Source: Sinomonas sp. R1AF57
GTDB lineage: Bacteria > Actinomycetota > Actinomycetes > Actinomycetales > Micrococcaceae
Reading direction: 5' to 3'
NCBI RefSeq assembly: GCF_002224485.1
Contig: NZ_CP022463.1
Span: 2,310,990 to 2,374,989 of the forward strand
Length of the DNA: 64,000 nucleotides
Part shown: piece by piece, positions 46,086 through 54,060 of the stretch
Layout: each line of letters starts with the position of its first letter
Position numbering within the stretch: position 1 is the stretch's first letter
Made by a program: the position numbers and the translations under genes
The notes under the pieces: model-generated
Database searches by the model: none
Told to the model about the DNA's origin: nothing
Seen by the model: only the letters and a program-made list of their open reading frames with translations

Positions 46086-48467
46086 TCATGCCTTCCCTCC
46101 TTGCCTGCTCGGCTCCGGCTTCGGCTTCGAGGGCCCAAGCAGCCAGCGATTGACCTCGTCGACCTGCTTCTCGATGACCCACTCCTCGTCCTTGGCGAGC
46201 TGCGTCGCCTCGGATCGGAACTCGTCGAAGTGCCTCAGCGCGTGGTAGACGCACCTGTTCGTGCACCCCGCGTCTCGGGTGTGCTTCTGCCGGGGGTTGG
46301 GCTTGTCGGTGTCGGGCTCGCTGTTGGCGTGGTCATGCACAACCTTCCAGATCGCCCTCGCGGCCTTCTCCACCTTCCCGCGCCGATATGCGGCCTCCCC
46401 CTCCTTCCGGACCGCGTCCTCCCGGCCTCGGGCGAGGGTCAGCTTTGCCGCCTCATCCGCCAGCACCCTCAGGCACTCCGCCTGGACCCCCATCGAGCCG
46501 CGCACCAGCACCTCGGCAATGTCCCACCACTGGTCCTTGATCGCCGTGTCCCCGTGGAGCAGCGCCAGCGCCGTGGCAACCTTCAGCTGCGTGAGCAGGC
46601 GGTGGCCCTCCAGGGACCCGGCGTCCTCGCTCAGCAGCCCCGCTCGGCTCGCTCGGAGGTGCTCAGCGCGCACCTCCCTCTTGATGTGCTCGGGGTAGTC
46701 GATCTCCGCCGGCCACTCATCGGGGTCCGCCCAGTCGAGCGATCCGGGCCACTCGGGCGGCTCGTCGGGGATAGTGGGGTCCTGCGCGCTCACCCACAGC
46801 AGCCGCTGAGGCGTTCCCGCGTCAGCGTCGCGCAGTAGCGCGGCGGCTCGCGTCGGCTGGACCCCGAGCAGCAGCACCAGTCGGTAGGCACCGCCCGGTA
46901 CGTGACGCCTCCGCTCCTGGTCTGCGTTGGCGGAGCCGAGCGCGCCGCCGCTGAGCGCCGTGCGGAGGACGGGCCACAGGGTCGAGCCGCTTCGGCTGCC
47001 CACTGCCGCGATCTGGTCCACCTCGTCGGCGATCATGATCCGCCGGGGGTCTTCGACGAGCACCTTGCGGCCGGTCTTCCTCAGTCCCCCCTGAGGGGTG
47101 GCCACGGTCTCATCCTGGAGGAAGCTCTCCGCAATGCCCTCACCTGAGCCGATGACCCGCTCGATCTCCTGCTGCTCGTCGTAGCCGAGGGGCCCAATCC
47201 CCGCCAGCTCCCGTGACGCTGCCAGCATCGAGGACTTCCCGCGCCCGGCTCGCCCCACAATGGCGACTCCGAGGTTCAGGGGGGCTGGGGCGCCGATGAC
47301 TGCGGGCAGCACCACGCCCGGGGGTACCTCAGCCAGCACCCGCGCGAGCACGTAGCACAGCATCGCCGGGGCGCTGAGGGTACGCGAGTGGGCGGCCTGG
47401 CGGATGTGCTGGAGCGTCGGGGTGGCCCACAGGTCCTCCTGATCTGCGTCGGCGAAGTCCTCTGCCGCTGTGGAGCAGCCGCAGCCCTGCTCCTCCTCGG
47501 GGCTCGGGCTGCCCACTACGCCCCCGACCGCACCTGCCACCATTCGCTGGAACTCGCCGTTGTCGCGCCGGTCCCCGTTGAGTGAGGCCGTGAACATCGC
47601 CTCCAGCGTGCCCAGCGCCGTCGGTACCCCCGGGTGACCCTTCTCACCGAGCCTGACCAGCGCCATCGTGCGCGCCAGTGCGACGCCGTGCCGCGAGCCC
47701 GCGCTCGCCTCGCTGTTGAGCCGCAGCTCGGCCTTCTCGAGCTCAGCCTCCACGGCACGGCACGGTTCGCCGTCGGGCAGTGCCCGTAGCCACTCGCCCA
47801 CTGCCGGGGTGTCCAGGTCAGCCTTGACAGTGCGGTCGTCAGCCGGGCCACGGTCCAGCTCAGCCGTCCACGCCTCAGGCAGGGTGGGCAGGTCTGCAAC
47901 AGCGGGCGGGCCGCACGGCTCACCCTCAGCGTTGTACCACTGGTACTCGCGCTCGGTGTCCGGGTGTACTGACGGCCACACGACCGCGTACCGATGGCCG
48001 TGGTGGATGGTCTCAACACAGCCGCCGCTGAGCTCGCCGGCCCACTGCCTGCCAGCCGGTACCCGATAGAAGCGGATGCCGCTCACGCCTGGACCACGTG
48101 ACGACGAGCGGAAGGTAGGTGGCAGCGCCCCGAGCCGCGCCTCAGCCGCGCTCAGGGTGTCCGCGCCGGACTTCTTGCCGTACTCGTCCACGTCGAGGCC
48201 GAGCACGGTATCCGGCATCCGCAGCGCGATGTTTCTGCGACCGGCACGGCTCCAGGTGGCGACCGTCTCGTCGTCCGGGTATGCGCCGCTGTAGCCGGTG
48301 TACCCCGAGGGCGGCGCGCTCTTCTTGCCGTAGGGGAGCGTGAGCGTCCCCGCCCAGCCGAGCGCCCGGTAGTCGAGGGCGGCGTCAGCATAGGGGCTGG
48401 TCTTAGTGCCTTGCAGGTGACGCTGCTGGGGGTTCTCGCGCCCATTCGCCGCTTCCTTGTGCGTCAT
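46086..48467 (-). CDS. bifunctional primase-polymerase / helicase-like replication protein
   Basis: Replication protein of 793 residues. N-terminal prim-pol domain (about residues 20-210): ALDYRALGWAGTLTLPYGKK, the metal-binding LGLDVDEYG, SSSRGPGVSGIRFYRV, and YAVVWPSVHP. C-terminal ATPase domain: Walker A VGRAGRGKSS near residue 400, Walker B RIMIADEVDQ near 480. A charged tail follows (KPNPRQKHTRDAGC). This is the type of Rep used by prim-pol class integrative elements of actinobacteria. ATG 48467 overlaps the zincin stop (ATGA). The GGTACC cluster just after its stop is its likely target. Confidence 0.9.
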   Translation of the reverse strand: MTHKEAANGRENPQQRHLQGTKTSPYADAALDYRALGWAGTLTLPYGKKSAPPSGYTGYSGAYPDDETVATWSRAGRRNIALRMPDTVLGLDVDEYGKKSGADTLSAAEARLGALPPTFRSSSRGPGVSGIRFYRVPAGRQWAGELSGGCVETIHHGHRYAVVWPSVHPDTEREYQWYNAEGEPCGPPAVADLPTLPEAWTAELDRGPADDRTVKADLDTPAVGEWLRALPDGEPCRAVEAELEKAELRLNSEASAGSRHGVALARTMALVRLGEKGHPGVPTALGTLEAMFTASLNGDRRDNGEFQRMVAGAVGGVVGSPSPEEEQGCGCSTAAEDFADADQEDLWATPTLQHIRQAAHSRTLSAPAMLCYVLARVLAEVPPGVVLPAVIGAPAPLNLGVAIVGRAGRGKSSMLAASRELAGIGPLGYDEQQEIERVIGSGEGIAESFLQDETVATPQGGLRKTGRKVLVEDPRRIMIADEVDQIAAVGSRSGSTLWPVLRTALSGGALGSANADQERRRHVPGGAYRLVLLLGVQPTRAAALLRDADAGTPQRLLWVSAQDPTIPDEPPEWPGSLDWADPDEWPAEIDYPEHIKREVRAEHLRASRAGLLSEDAGSLEGHRLLTQLKVATALALLHGDTAIKDQWWDIAEVLVRGSMGVQAECLRVLADEAAKLTLARGREDAVRKEGEAAYRRGKVEKAARAIWKVVHDHANSEPDTDKPNPRQKHTRDAGCTNRCVYHALRHFDEFRSEATQLAKDEEWVIEKQVDEVNRWLLGPSKPKPEPSRQGGKA

Positions 48468-49180
48468 GCCTTCACCGCCTTCAGCTCGTCGTCGTCCTTG
48501 TCGAGGTAGTAGAGGAGCGACATAGCGACGTCGTTATCGAAGGCGATTGCCAAGAAGTGAACGTAGATTCCGACGAACAGGTAGCCATGGCCCCGGCCTC
48601 TCGCCCCAGGGTGCGCCCAGTGCGCCAACTCGTGGAGGATAAGCCTCCGGCTGAGCTCGTCAGGGTTGAAGTGTATTGACCCATCACTGTCGTGATACCG
48701 CCCCACAAACGGGAAGTCGTCCTGCGTCATGTCGAACACCAGCGTGGGGCGGTCCGGCTTCGCCAACAGGTATGGGAGGTACGACTGGGCCAGCACGCCG
48801 GCGATGAATCCGGGCGTCCGATCACGCGTGAACGCAGCATTGAGGCGTGGATGCTGCTCAGCCCACACATCCTCAGCGAGGTAGAGGTGGCGGGTGGTTC
48901 GCCGAGCTGCCTCGACGTCAGCATTATGCTCAGCTATGGCCTCTTCCAGGGCCCAGTTACGCTCGGGCTCCGACTCGGCTTCCCTGAGCCACTCCTCTTC
49001 CGCCAGCCTGTAGGCGCCGCCCGACAGATCTGGCGTCTGGCCAGTGACCGACCCCCTCTCAGCCCTCCGAGCTACCCTTGTAGCTGAGGGGTCGACTGAG
49101 CGGTCGTCATTTCCTTCCTTGGTGGAGCCTCGGGACACCGTCCCCGGGGCTCCTCCCCTGTCCGGGGGCGGCTTCTTCAT
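48464..49180 (-). CDS. HELAHW zinc metallopeptidase-like protein
   Basis: Protein of 238 residues. The disordered, charged N-terminus (about 50 residues) is followed by a helical part and then SRRLILHELAHWAHPG, an HExxH zinc site, with GRGHGYLFVGIYVHF downstream offering further His ligands. No signal peptide, so cytosolic. ATG 49180 overlaps the preceding stop by 4 bp. Function unknown. ImmA/IrrE-type peptidases use a similar HExxH to inactivate repressors of mobile elements, a possible but unproven role here. Confidence 0.75.
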   Translation of the reverse strand: MKKPPPDRGGAPGTVSRGSTKEGNDDRSVDPSATRVARRAERGSVTGQTPDLSGGAYRLAEEEWLREAESEPERNWALEEAIAEHNADVEAARRTTRHLYLAEDVWAEQHPRLNAAFTRDRTPGFIAGVLAQSYLPYLLAKPDRPTLVFDMTQDDFPFVGRYHDSDGSIHFNPDELSRRLILHELAHWAHPGARGRGHGYLFVGIYVHFLAIAFDNDVAMSLLYYLDKDDDELKAVKA

Positions 49181-49476
49181 CGCGCCTCACCGCCGTCCTT
49201 CGGGGCGAGCATCAGGGCAGCGATGCGGTCGGCGGCCTCAGGCGTCAGCGGTGGCGCCTCAGCGACGACCTGCTTCACGAATCGGGCAATCTTCGCCTCG
49301 GCCAGGAAGCGGCGGGCCTCCTCGACCTCCTCCGGCGAGTATCCGGCCTTCTTCGGAGGGTGCTTCATCGAGGCAACGGCGACTACTGAGCGCGCGCGGC
49401 TGACCTCGGGGTCGTACGGCGTGAGGCGGGAGATACGGTTGAACGGGTTCGCGTGACCAGCTCGGGGTTCGGACAT
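49177..49476 (-). CDS. small element protein, paralogue of the gene at 41811-42017
   Basis: Ninety-nine residues from ATG 49476, preceded by GGAAGG; GTG 49488 is an alternative. Contains RARSVVAVASMKHPP, ARRFLAEAKIARFVKQVV and AAPPLTPE-like AEAPPLTPEAADRIAALM, the same order of motifs as the 68-residue gene. Member of a short family common in actinobacterial mobile DNA. First gene of the replication operon. Confidence 0.75.
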   Translation of the reverse strand: MSEPRAGHANPFNRISRLTPYDPEVSRARSVVAVASMKHPPKKAGYSPEEVEEARRFLAEAKIARFVKQVVAEAPPLTPEAADRIAALMLAPKDGGEAR

Positions 49477-50010
49477 GAGGGACAACACCTTCCGGTGATC
49501 GTCCCCTCTATGACCAGGTGCACGTTTTTCCGAATTTACGCGAGGGGGTGGACTATCGGGGTTCTCCTACGCACCGTCACCCGCCACTCTCGTAGTTGGC
49601 GGGCCGCATGAGCTTCCCGTAGCCGGTATGTGATTCTGCGTACAACCTAACCCTACTCTGCCGAAAGCAGAAGTAGGGCGGTATTGTCTATCTGGCTAAA
49701 ACATCGCATCGGTTCCGGCGCTCCGCCTTCACCCTCAGCCGCTCCGCGCATCGTGCGTCAGCGTCGCTCAGCGTTCGCCTGCGTCTCGAACAGCCGACCC
49801 CCGATAAGGGCGTAGCCGGGGCGACCTGGAGCGAGGCCCTGAGGGCTCCCCTCACGCTGGACCCCCTGGAGCCCGAGGGCGAACAGCGGCGGAACGGTGG
49901 ACAGCGGTGCACCGGGGTTCCAGGCTGCGCCTGAGGGCCCGGCCCGCGCTGAGCCCTACAGCCGAGCGCTGCCGAGCTATTTGGCCTTGCCGCCTGAGGT
50001 TGTGTTGTGA
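49477..50010. other. noncoding right end of the element
   Basis: About 500 bp with no convincing gene upstream of the replication operon. It includes an A/T-richer patch (CGTTTTTCCGAATTTACG, 49523-49540) that may hold the operon promoter and a hairpin at 49651-49678. Only the last 34 bp (49977-50010) are coding, supplying the new C-terminus of ychF. Confidence 0.6.
49651..49678. terminator. hairpin near the element's right end
   Basis: CCCTACTCTGC paired with GCAGAAGTAGGG, 11 pairs with one bulged A and a CGAAA loop. It lies outside any gene and could insulate the replication operon from ychF-side transcription or be a structured RNA; the role is unclear. Confidence 0.5.
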
Positions 50011-51089
50011 CGGAACTCGACCACGTCGCCGTCGGCCATGACATAGTCCTTGCCCTCGATGCGGACCTTGCCGCGGGACTTGGCCTCGGCCATGGAGCCG
50101 GCCTCGACCAGGTCCTCGAAGTGGACCACCTCGGCCTTGATGAAGCCGCGCTGGAAGTCGGTGTGGATGACACCTGCGGCCTGCGGCGCCGTGTCTCCGC
50201 GGTGGATGGTCCAGGCGCGCGTTTCCTTGGGGCCGGCCGTGAGGTAGGTCTGGAGGCCGAGGGTGTGGAAGCCGACGCGCGCGAGCTGGTCGAGGCCAGA
50301 TTCCTCCTGGCCGTTCATCTCGAGCATCTCACGGGCTTCCTCCTCGGAGAGCTCCACGAGGTCGGACTCGAGCTTGGCGTCGAGGAAGATCGCGTCGGCG
50401 GGGGCCACGAGAGCGCGCAGCTCCTCCTGCTTCTCGGGGCTCGTGAGGATGCCCTCGTCGGCGTTGAAGACGTAGATGAACGGCTTGGCCGTGAGGAGGT
50501 TGAGCTCCCTGAGGTGGTCCATGTCGAGCTTGTCGGATGCGATGGACGAGAAGATGGTGTCCCCGCGCTCGAGGACCTTCTTCGCGGCCTCGATCGCGGC
50601 GAGCTCCGCGGCGTCGCGCTTCTTGATCTTGACTTCCTTCTCGACGCGCGGAAGGGCCTTCTCGATGGTCTGGAGGTCGGCGAGGATCAGCTCGGTGTTG
50701 ATGGTCTCCATGTCGGAGCGCGGGTCCACCTTGCCGTCGACGTGCACCACGTCTGGGTCGTCGAAGACCCGGATGACCTGGGCGATGGCCTGGGCCTCGC
50801 GGATGTTCGCGAGGAACTGGTTGCCGAGCCCCTCGCCCTCGGAGGCGCCCTTGACGATTCCGGCGATGTCCACGAAGGAGACGGTGGCGGGGAGGATGCG
50901 CGCGCTGCCGAAAATCTCGGCGAGCTTGTCCAGACGGGGGTCGGGGAGGCTCACCACGCCGACGTTCGGCTCGATGGTGGCGAACGGGTAGTTCGCCGCA
51001 AGGACCTGGTTGCGGGTCAGCGCGTTGAAGAGCGTCGACTTGCCGACGTTGGGGAGACCGACGATTCCGATAGTGAGAGCCACGGTCAT
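49977..51089 (-). CDS. ychF: redox-/ATP-regulated GTPase-family ATPase YchF with an element-encoded C-terminus
   Basis: Obg-family P-loop protein of 370 residues binding the ribosome: G1 GLPNVGKSTLFNALT, G3 DIAGIVKGASEGEG, G4-type motif YVFNADEG (Asn-x-x-Glu type, ATP-preferring), and a C-terminal TGS domain. The end is abnormal: after DGDVVEFR it reads HNTTSGGKAK instead of FNV, because integration replaced the final 3 residues with 10 encoded by the element. The native length would be 363. The frame is intact, so the protein is probably functional. Confidence 0.95.
   Translation of the reverse strand: MTVALTIGIVGLPNVGKSTLFNALTRNQVLAANYPFATIEPNVGVVSLPDPRLDKLAEIFGSARILPATVSFVDIAGIVKGASEGEGLGNQFLANIREAQAIAQVIRVFDDPDVVHVDGKVDPRSDMETINTELILADLQTIEKALPRVEKEVKIKKRDAAELAAIEAAKKVLERGDTIFSSIASDKLDMDHLRELNLLTAKPFIYVFNADEGILTSPEKQEELRALVAPADAIFLDAKLESDLVELSEEEAREMLEMNGQEESGLDQLARVGFHTLGLQTYLTAGPKETRAWTIHRGDTAPQAAGVIHTDFQRGFIKAEVVHFEDLVEAGSMAEAKSRGKVRIEGKDYVMADGDVVEFRHNTTSGGKAK
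50011..50021. other. attR core of the integrative element
   Basis: CGGAACTCGAC, identical to the attL core. Chromosomal ychF lies to the right. The attP deduced by joining element ends has AGGTTGTG about 6 bp left of the core and CGCAACCT 15 bp right of it, an imperfect inverted pair that could be the integrase half-sites. Confidence 0.9.
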
Positions 51090-51147
51090 CCATCATACCG
51101 GCGCGGATCCGGCCAGAAATGTCGGTGGCCCGTGCGAGTGTGGGCGC

Positions 51148-52470
51148 ATGGACGGAACGCAGACTCTCGTGGTGGTTCTTGTGGCGCTGCTCGCTCTCCT
51201 TGTGGGGTGGGTGGCCGGCGCCGTGTGGGCGCGGAGGCGCGCAGCGCACGACGGCGGGGACCTCCCCGCGCTGCAGTCCCGCCTCTCGTCGGTGGAGGCC
51301 CAGCTCGCGGCCGCGAGCGCCGAACGCGACCTGCTCGCGCGCCAGAACGCCGCCCTGACGTCACTGGACGAGCAGGAGAACACGGTGCTCCACGCGCTGG
51401 CCCCGGTGGCCGAGAAGCTCGGCGCCGTCCAGCGCGCCGTGGCCCTGCTCGAGCGCGACCGCGTCGAGCAGTTCGGTCAGCTCGCGCAGCAGCTGCAGGA
51501 GGCGCGGAACTCCGATGCGGCAATCCTGCAGTCGGCCCATGCCCTCACCGCGGCGCTGGCCAACAACGCCTCTCGCGGCACGTGGGGCGAGGTCCAGCTG
51601 CGTCGTGTCGTCGAGGCCGCCGGGATGCTCGACCGGGTCGACTTCGCGGAGCAGGTCGCGACGTCCGGGGAGGCGGGTGCTGTCCGTCCCGACCTCGTCG
51701 TGTCGCTGCCGGGCGGCAAGCAGATCGTCGTCGATGCCAAGGTCCCGCTGGGTGCGTACCTGAGGGCGCAGGAGCACGCCCAGGATGCGAGCCCTGCGGG
51801 GATCGCGGCACGGGAGAAGCACCTCGCGGAGCACGCCAAGGCCCTGCGCGCGCACGTGGACGTGCTGGGGAGCAAGAAGTACTGGGAAGCGGTCGGCGCG
51901 AGCCCCGAGCTGGTCGTGTGCTTCCTGCCGGCGGAGTCCTTCCTCGCGGAGGCGCTGCGCGCAGACGCGGGCCTCCTCGATTACGCGTTCACCCGGAACG
52001 TCGCGCTGGCCTCCCCTGCCACGCTCATGGCCCTGCTCAAGGGCGTTGCTTTCGGGTGGCGGCAGGAGCTCCTCACCGAGAACGCCCGCGAGCTGTTCGA
52101 CCTGTCCCAGCAGCTGTACGGCCGGCTGAGCACGATGGGCGGCCACGTCGCGCGGCTCGGCGCGTCGCTCAAGGGGTCGGTCGAGCGGTACAACGCGTTC
52201 ATCGGCGCGCTGGAGTCGCGTGTGCTGCCCACGGCCCGGCGCATCAGCGCCCTGGACCTCGGTGCCCGCGAGACGCTTCCGGAGCTGCCCCCGGTCGAGA
52301 CGACGCCCCGCGTGCTCAGCGCGAGCGAGCTCCTGGACGAGCAGATGTGGCGGGACAACGGGATCGCTCCGCTGCCCGGGACGCTGGGAGGTGGCTCGGT
52401 CGATCTGGGCGACGACTCCCGAGATGCGCGCGACGGCCAGCACGGGGCAGGCCACCGGCACTCGGCCTGA
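51148..52470 (+). CDS. rmuC: DNA recombination protein RmuC homologue
   Basis: Membrane-anchored nuclease-fold protein of 440 residues that limits DNA inversions at repeats. N-terminal helix TLVVVLVALLALLVGWVAGA, long coiled coil (residues 40-140), then the RmuC core GTWGEVQLRRVVEAAGML, IVVDAKVPLGAYL and ELVVCFLPAESFLAEAL. ATG 51148 is preferred. Divergent from ychF (58 bp). Confidence 0.92.
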   Translation: MDGTQTLVVVLVALLALLVGWVAGAVWARRRAAHDGGDLPALQSRLSSVEAQLAAASAERDLLARQNAALTSLDEQENTVLHALAPVAEKLGAVQRAVALLERDRVEQFGQLAQQLQEARNSDAAILQSAHALTAALANNASRGTWGEVQLRRVVEAAGMLDRVDFAEQVATSGEAGAVRPDLVVSLPGGKQIVVDAKVPLGAYLRAQEHAQDASPAGIAAREKHLAEHAKALRAHVDVLGSKKYWEAVGASPELVVCFLPAESFLAEALRADAGLLDYAFTRNVALASPATLMALLKGVAFGWRQELLTENARELFDLSQQLYGRLSTMGGHVARLGASLKGSVERYNAFIGALESRVLPTARRISALDLGARETLPELPPVETTPRVLSASELLDEQMWRDNGIAPLPGTLGGGSVDLGDDSRDARDGQHGAGHRHSA

Positions 52471-52726
52471 TCGGCCTGATCGGCGCCAGGGTCGCTCGGG
52501 GTAGACCGACGCTGCCCGCTCGGCGCTGCTCGGCGCGCGAGCCGGCAACGCGCGGAGACCGCTCGACGCGGCGCTGCGGTGCGGCAGCCGTGCCTGGCCA
52601 GACGCCGGGCACCGCCGCCTCGGGCCGGCAACGCCGAGGCCAGGTGCCGCGCCGGGGCCAGGTGCCGCGGCGGCGAGAAGGGCTGTGGCCCCAACAATCA
52701 CGCGTTGAGAAGGCACCTAGCATCGA

Positions 52727-52787
52727 GAAGTGCCGTTCTGCGGGAGAAGTGGCCCTTTCGTGCACTTCTCGCACAGAACGGCACTTC
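52727..52787. repeat. long inverted repeat, REP-like
   Basis: Twenty-five-base arms (52727-52751 and 52763-52787) with 23 matches, loop of 11 nt. The arms contain AAGTGCCGTTCTG twice in opposite orientation. Looks like a dispersed palindromic element or strong terminator after rmuC. Confidence 0.75.
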
Positions 52788-52840
52788 CTGGCACGGGCGA
52801 CGCCCCTAGGGTGACCCCGTCACGGGCCACACCCCCTACG

Positions 52841-52935
52841 GGTGACCTCGGCACCACACCCGGTGACCTCGACGCCACACCCGGTGACCTCGACGCCACA
52901 CCCGGTGACCTCGACGCCACACGGGGTGACCTCGG
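52841..52935. repeat. 21-bp tandem repeat, four and a half copies
   Basis: Units start at 52841, 52862, 52883, 52904 and 52925 (partial); consensus GGTGACCTCGACGCCACACC plus one base. Noncoding, just downstream of ispH. Confidence 0.9.
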
Positions 52936-52947
52936 CTGGGGTAGGCC

Positions 52948-54033
52948 TCAGCTCTGGGGGCGCTGACCTCTGCCGCCGAGGCCCCGGCTCGAGTCGCCGG
53001 CTTCCTTGAGCGTGCTGCGAAGCTCCTTGGGCAGGGAGAAGAGGATGTCCTCTTCAGCGGTCACGACCTCCTCGACGGTGCCGAAGCCGTAGTCGGCGGC
53101 GAGCCTGAGGACGTCCTGGACCAGGACCTCGGGCACGGACGCGCCGGAGGTCACGCCGATGGTCGAGACGCCCTCGAACCATGACTCGTCCACCTCGTTC
53201 GCGAAGTCCACCCGGTACGCGGCCTTGGCACCGTACTCGAGCGCAACCTCGACGAGACGCACGGAATTCGAGGAGTTCGCGGACCCCACGACGATCACCA
53301 GATCAGCCTGCGGCGCGATCTTCTTGATAGCGGCCTGCCGGTTGGAGGTCGCGTAGCAGATGTCGTCGCTGGGCGGGTCCTGCAGGTTCGGGAAGCGCTC
53401 CCGGAGGCGCCGGACGGTCTCCATCGTCTCGTCGACGGACAGCGTGGTCTGGGAGAGCCAGATGAGCTTGTCGGGGTCGCGGACCTGGATGGTGTCGGCT
53501 TCCTCCGGCGAGTTGACGATCTGGGTGTGGTCCGGGGCCTCGCCGTACGTCCCCTCGACCTCCTCGTGGCCGACGTGGCCGATGAGCAGGATCTCGTAGT
53601 CGCCCTTCGCGAAGCGGACGGCCTCGCGGTGCACCTTCGTCACCAGGGGGCACGTTGCATCGATGGTGCGGAGGCCGCGGTCGGCCGCCGACTGGACCAC
53701 GGCCGGGCTCACTCCATGGGCGGAGAACACGACCAGGGCACCTTCCGGCACCTCGTCGGTCTCTTCGACGAAGACCGCCCCGCGCTCCTCGAGGGTCTCC
53801 ACGACGTGCCGGTTGTGGACGATCTGCTTGCGCACGTAGACCGGGGCACCATAGTGCTCCAACGCCTTCTCGACGGCGATGACGGCCCGGTCGACCCCGG
53901 CGCAGTAGCCGCGGGGCGCGGCGAGCAGGACCTTCTTCTCACCCTCGACCGGAGCCACGGCAGCCACGTCCTCGGGCGAGCGGCGGCGCCGCGGGACCGT
54001 GGGCATAGACAAGGCAACGGGGGTTGAGGTCAT
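52948..54033 (-). CDS. ispH: 4-hydroxy-3-methylbut-2-enyl diphosphate reductase
   Basis: Iron-sulfur enzyme of the last step of the MEP isoprenoid pathway, 361 residues. The three cluster cysteines lie in [26 protein letters not shown] and [11 protein letters not shown]; the substrate motif [10 protein letters not shown] is present. An N-terminal extension of about 30 residues (poly-Arg) and a hydrophilic C-terminus are lineage features. ATG 54033. Confidence 0.95.
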   Translation of the reverse strand: MTSTPVALSMPTVPRRRRSPEDVAAVAPVEGEKKVLLAAPRGYCAGVDRAVIAVEKALEHYGAPVYVRKQIVHNRHVVETLEERGAVFVEETDEVPEGALVVFSAHGVSPAVVQSAADRGLRTIDATCPLVTKVHREAVRFAKGDYEILLIGHVGHEEVEGTYGEAPDHTQIVNSPEEADTIQVRDPDKLIWLSQTTLSVDETMETVRRLRERFPNLQDPPSDDICYATSNRQAAIKKIAPQADLVIVVGSANSSNSVRLVEVALEYGAKAAYRVDFANEVDESWFEGVSTIGVTSGASVPEVLVQDVLRLAADYGFGTVEEVVTAEEDILFSLPKELRSTLKEAGDSSRGLGGRGQRPQS

Positions 54034-54060
54034 GCCACTATGCTACCGGCGCCGGTCCGG

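Larger units (their letters stand above)
36740..50021. mobile_element. 13.27-kb serine-integrase element inserted in the 3' end of ychF
   Basis: Bounded by identical 11-bp cores. Joining the left flank to the right flank across the core restores an uninterrupted native ychF end (MADGDVVEFRFNV-stop), which proves the boundaries. Excision would release 13,271 bp. Contents: serine integrase, five small plus-strand genes, a replication module (primase-polymerase plus candidate origin), a zincin, a GIY-YIG nuclease and unknown genes in minus-strand blocks. No capsid, portal, terminase, relaxase or FtsK-like gene is recognisable. Word usage (CTGAG/CTCAG excess) differs from the host. Best described as an integrative replicating island, possibly a phage satellite or a mobilisable element. 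Confidence 0.93.
52471..52947. other. noncoding, repeat-bearing gap between rmuC and ispH
   Basis: About 480 bp with no convincing gene. Besides the long inverted repeat and the 21-bp tandem array listed separately, it contains a duplicated GGCCAGGTGCCGCG at about 52638-52668. Both flanking genes end here, so no promoter is required. Confidence 0.6.

Noticed and set aside
45691-46266. Open frames through the GGTACC region encoding Tyr-Pro-Gly repeats such as PRYPGYPRA
   Set aside because: The apparent protein repeats come from translating the GGTACC iterons; the frames cross the end of the primase-polymerase gene and have no ribosome site.
36740-50021. Element as an intact prophage or as an AICE
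   Set aside because: No capsid, portal, tail, terminase or lysis gene and no FtsK/SpoIIIE-type translocase could be found among the translated frames.
49688-50173. A 161-codon minus-strand frame overlapping the ychF end
   Set aside because: It is out of frame with ychF and lies across attR; composition is Arg/Ser-rich shadow type. The ychF frame itself explains the coding signal.
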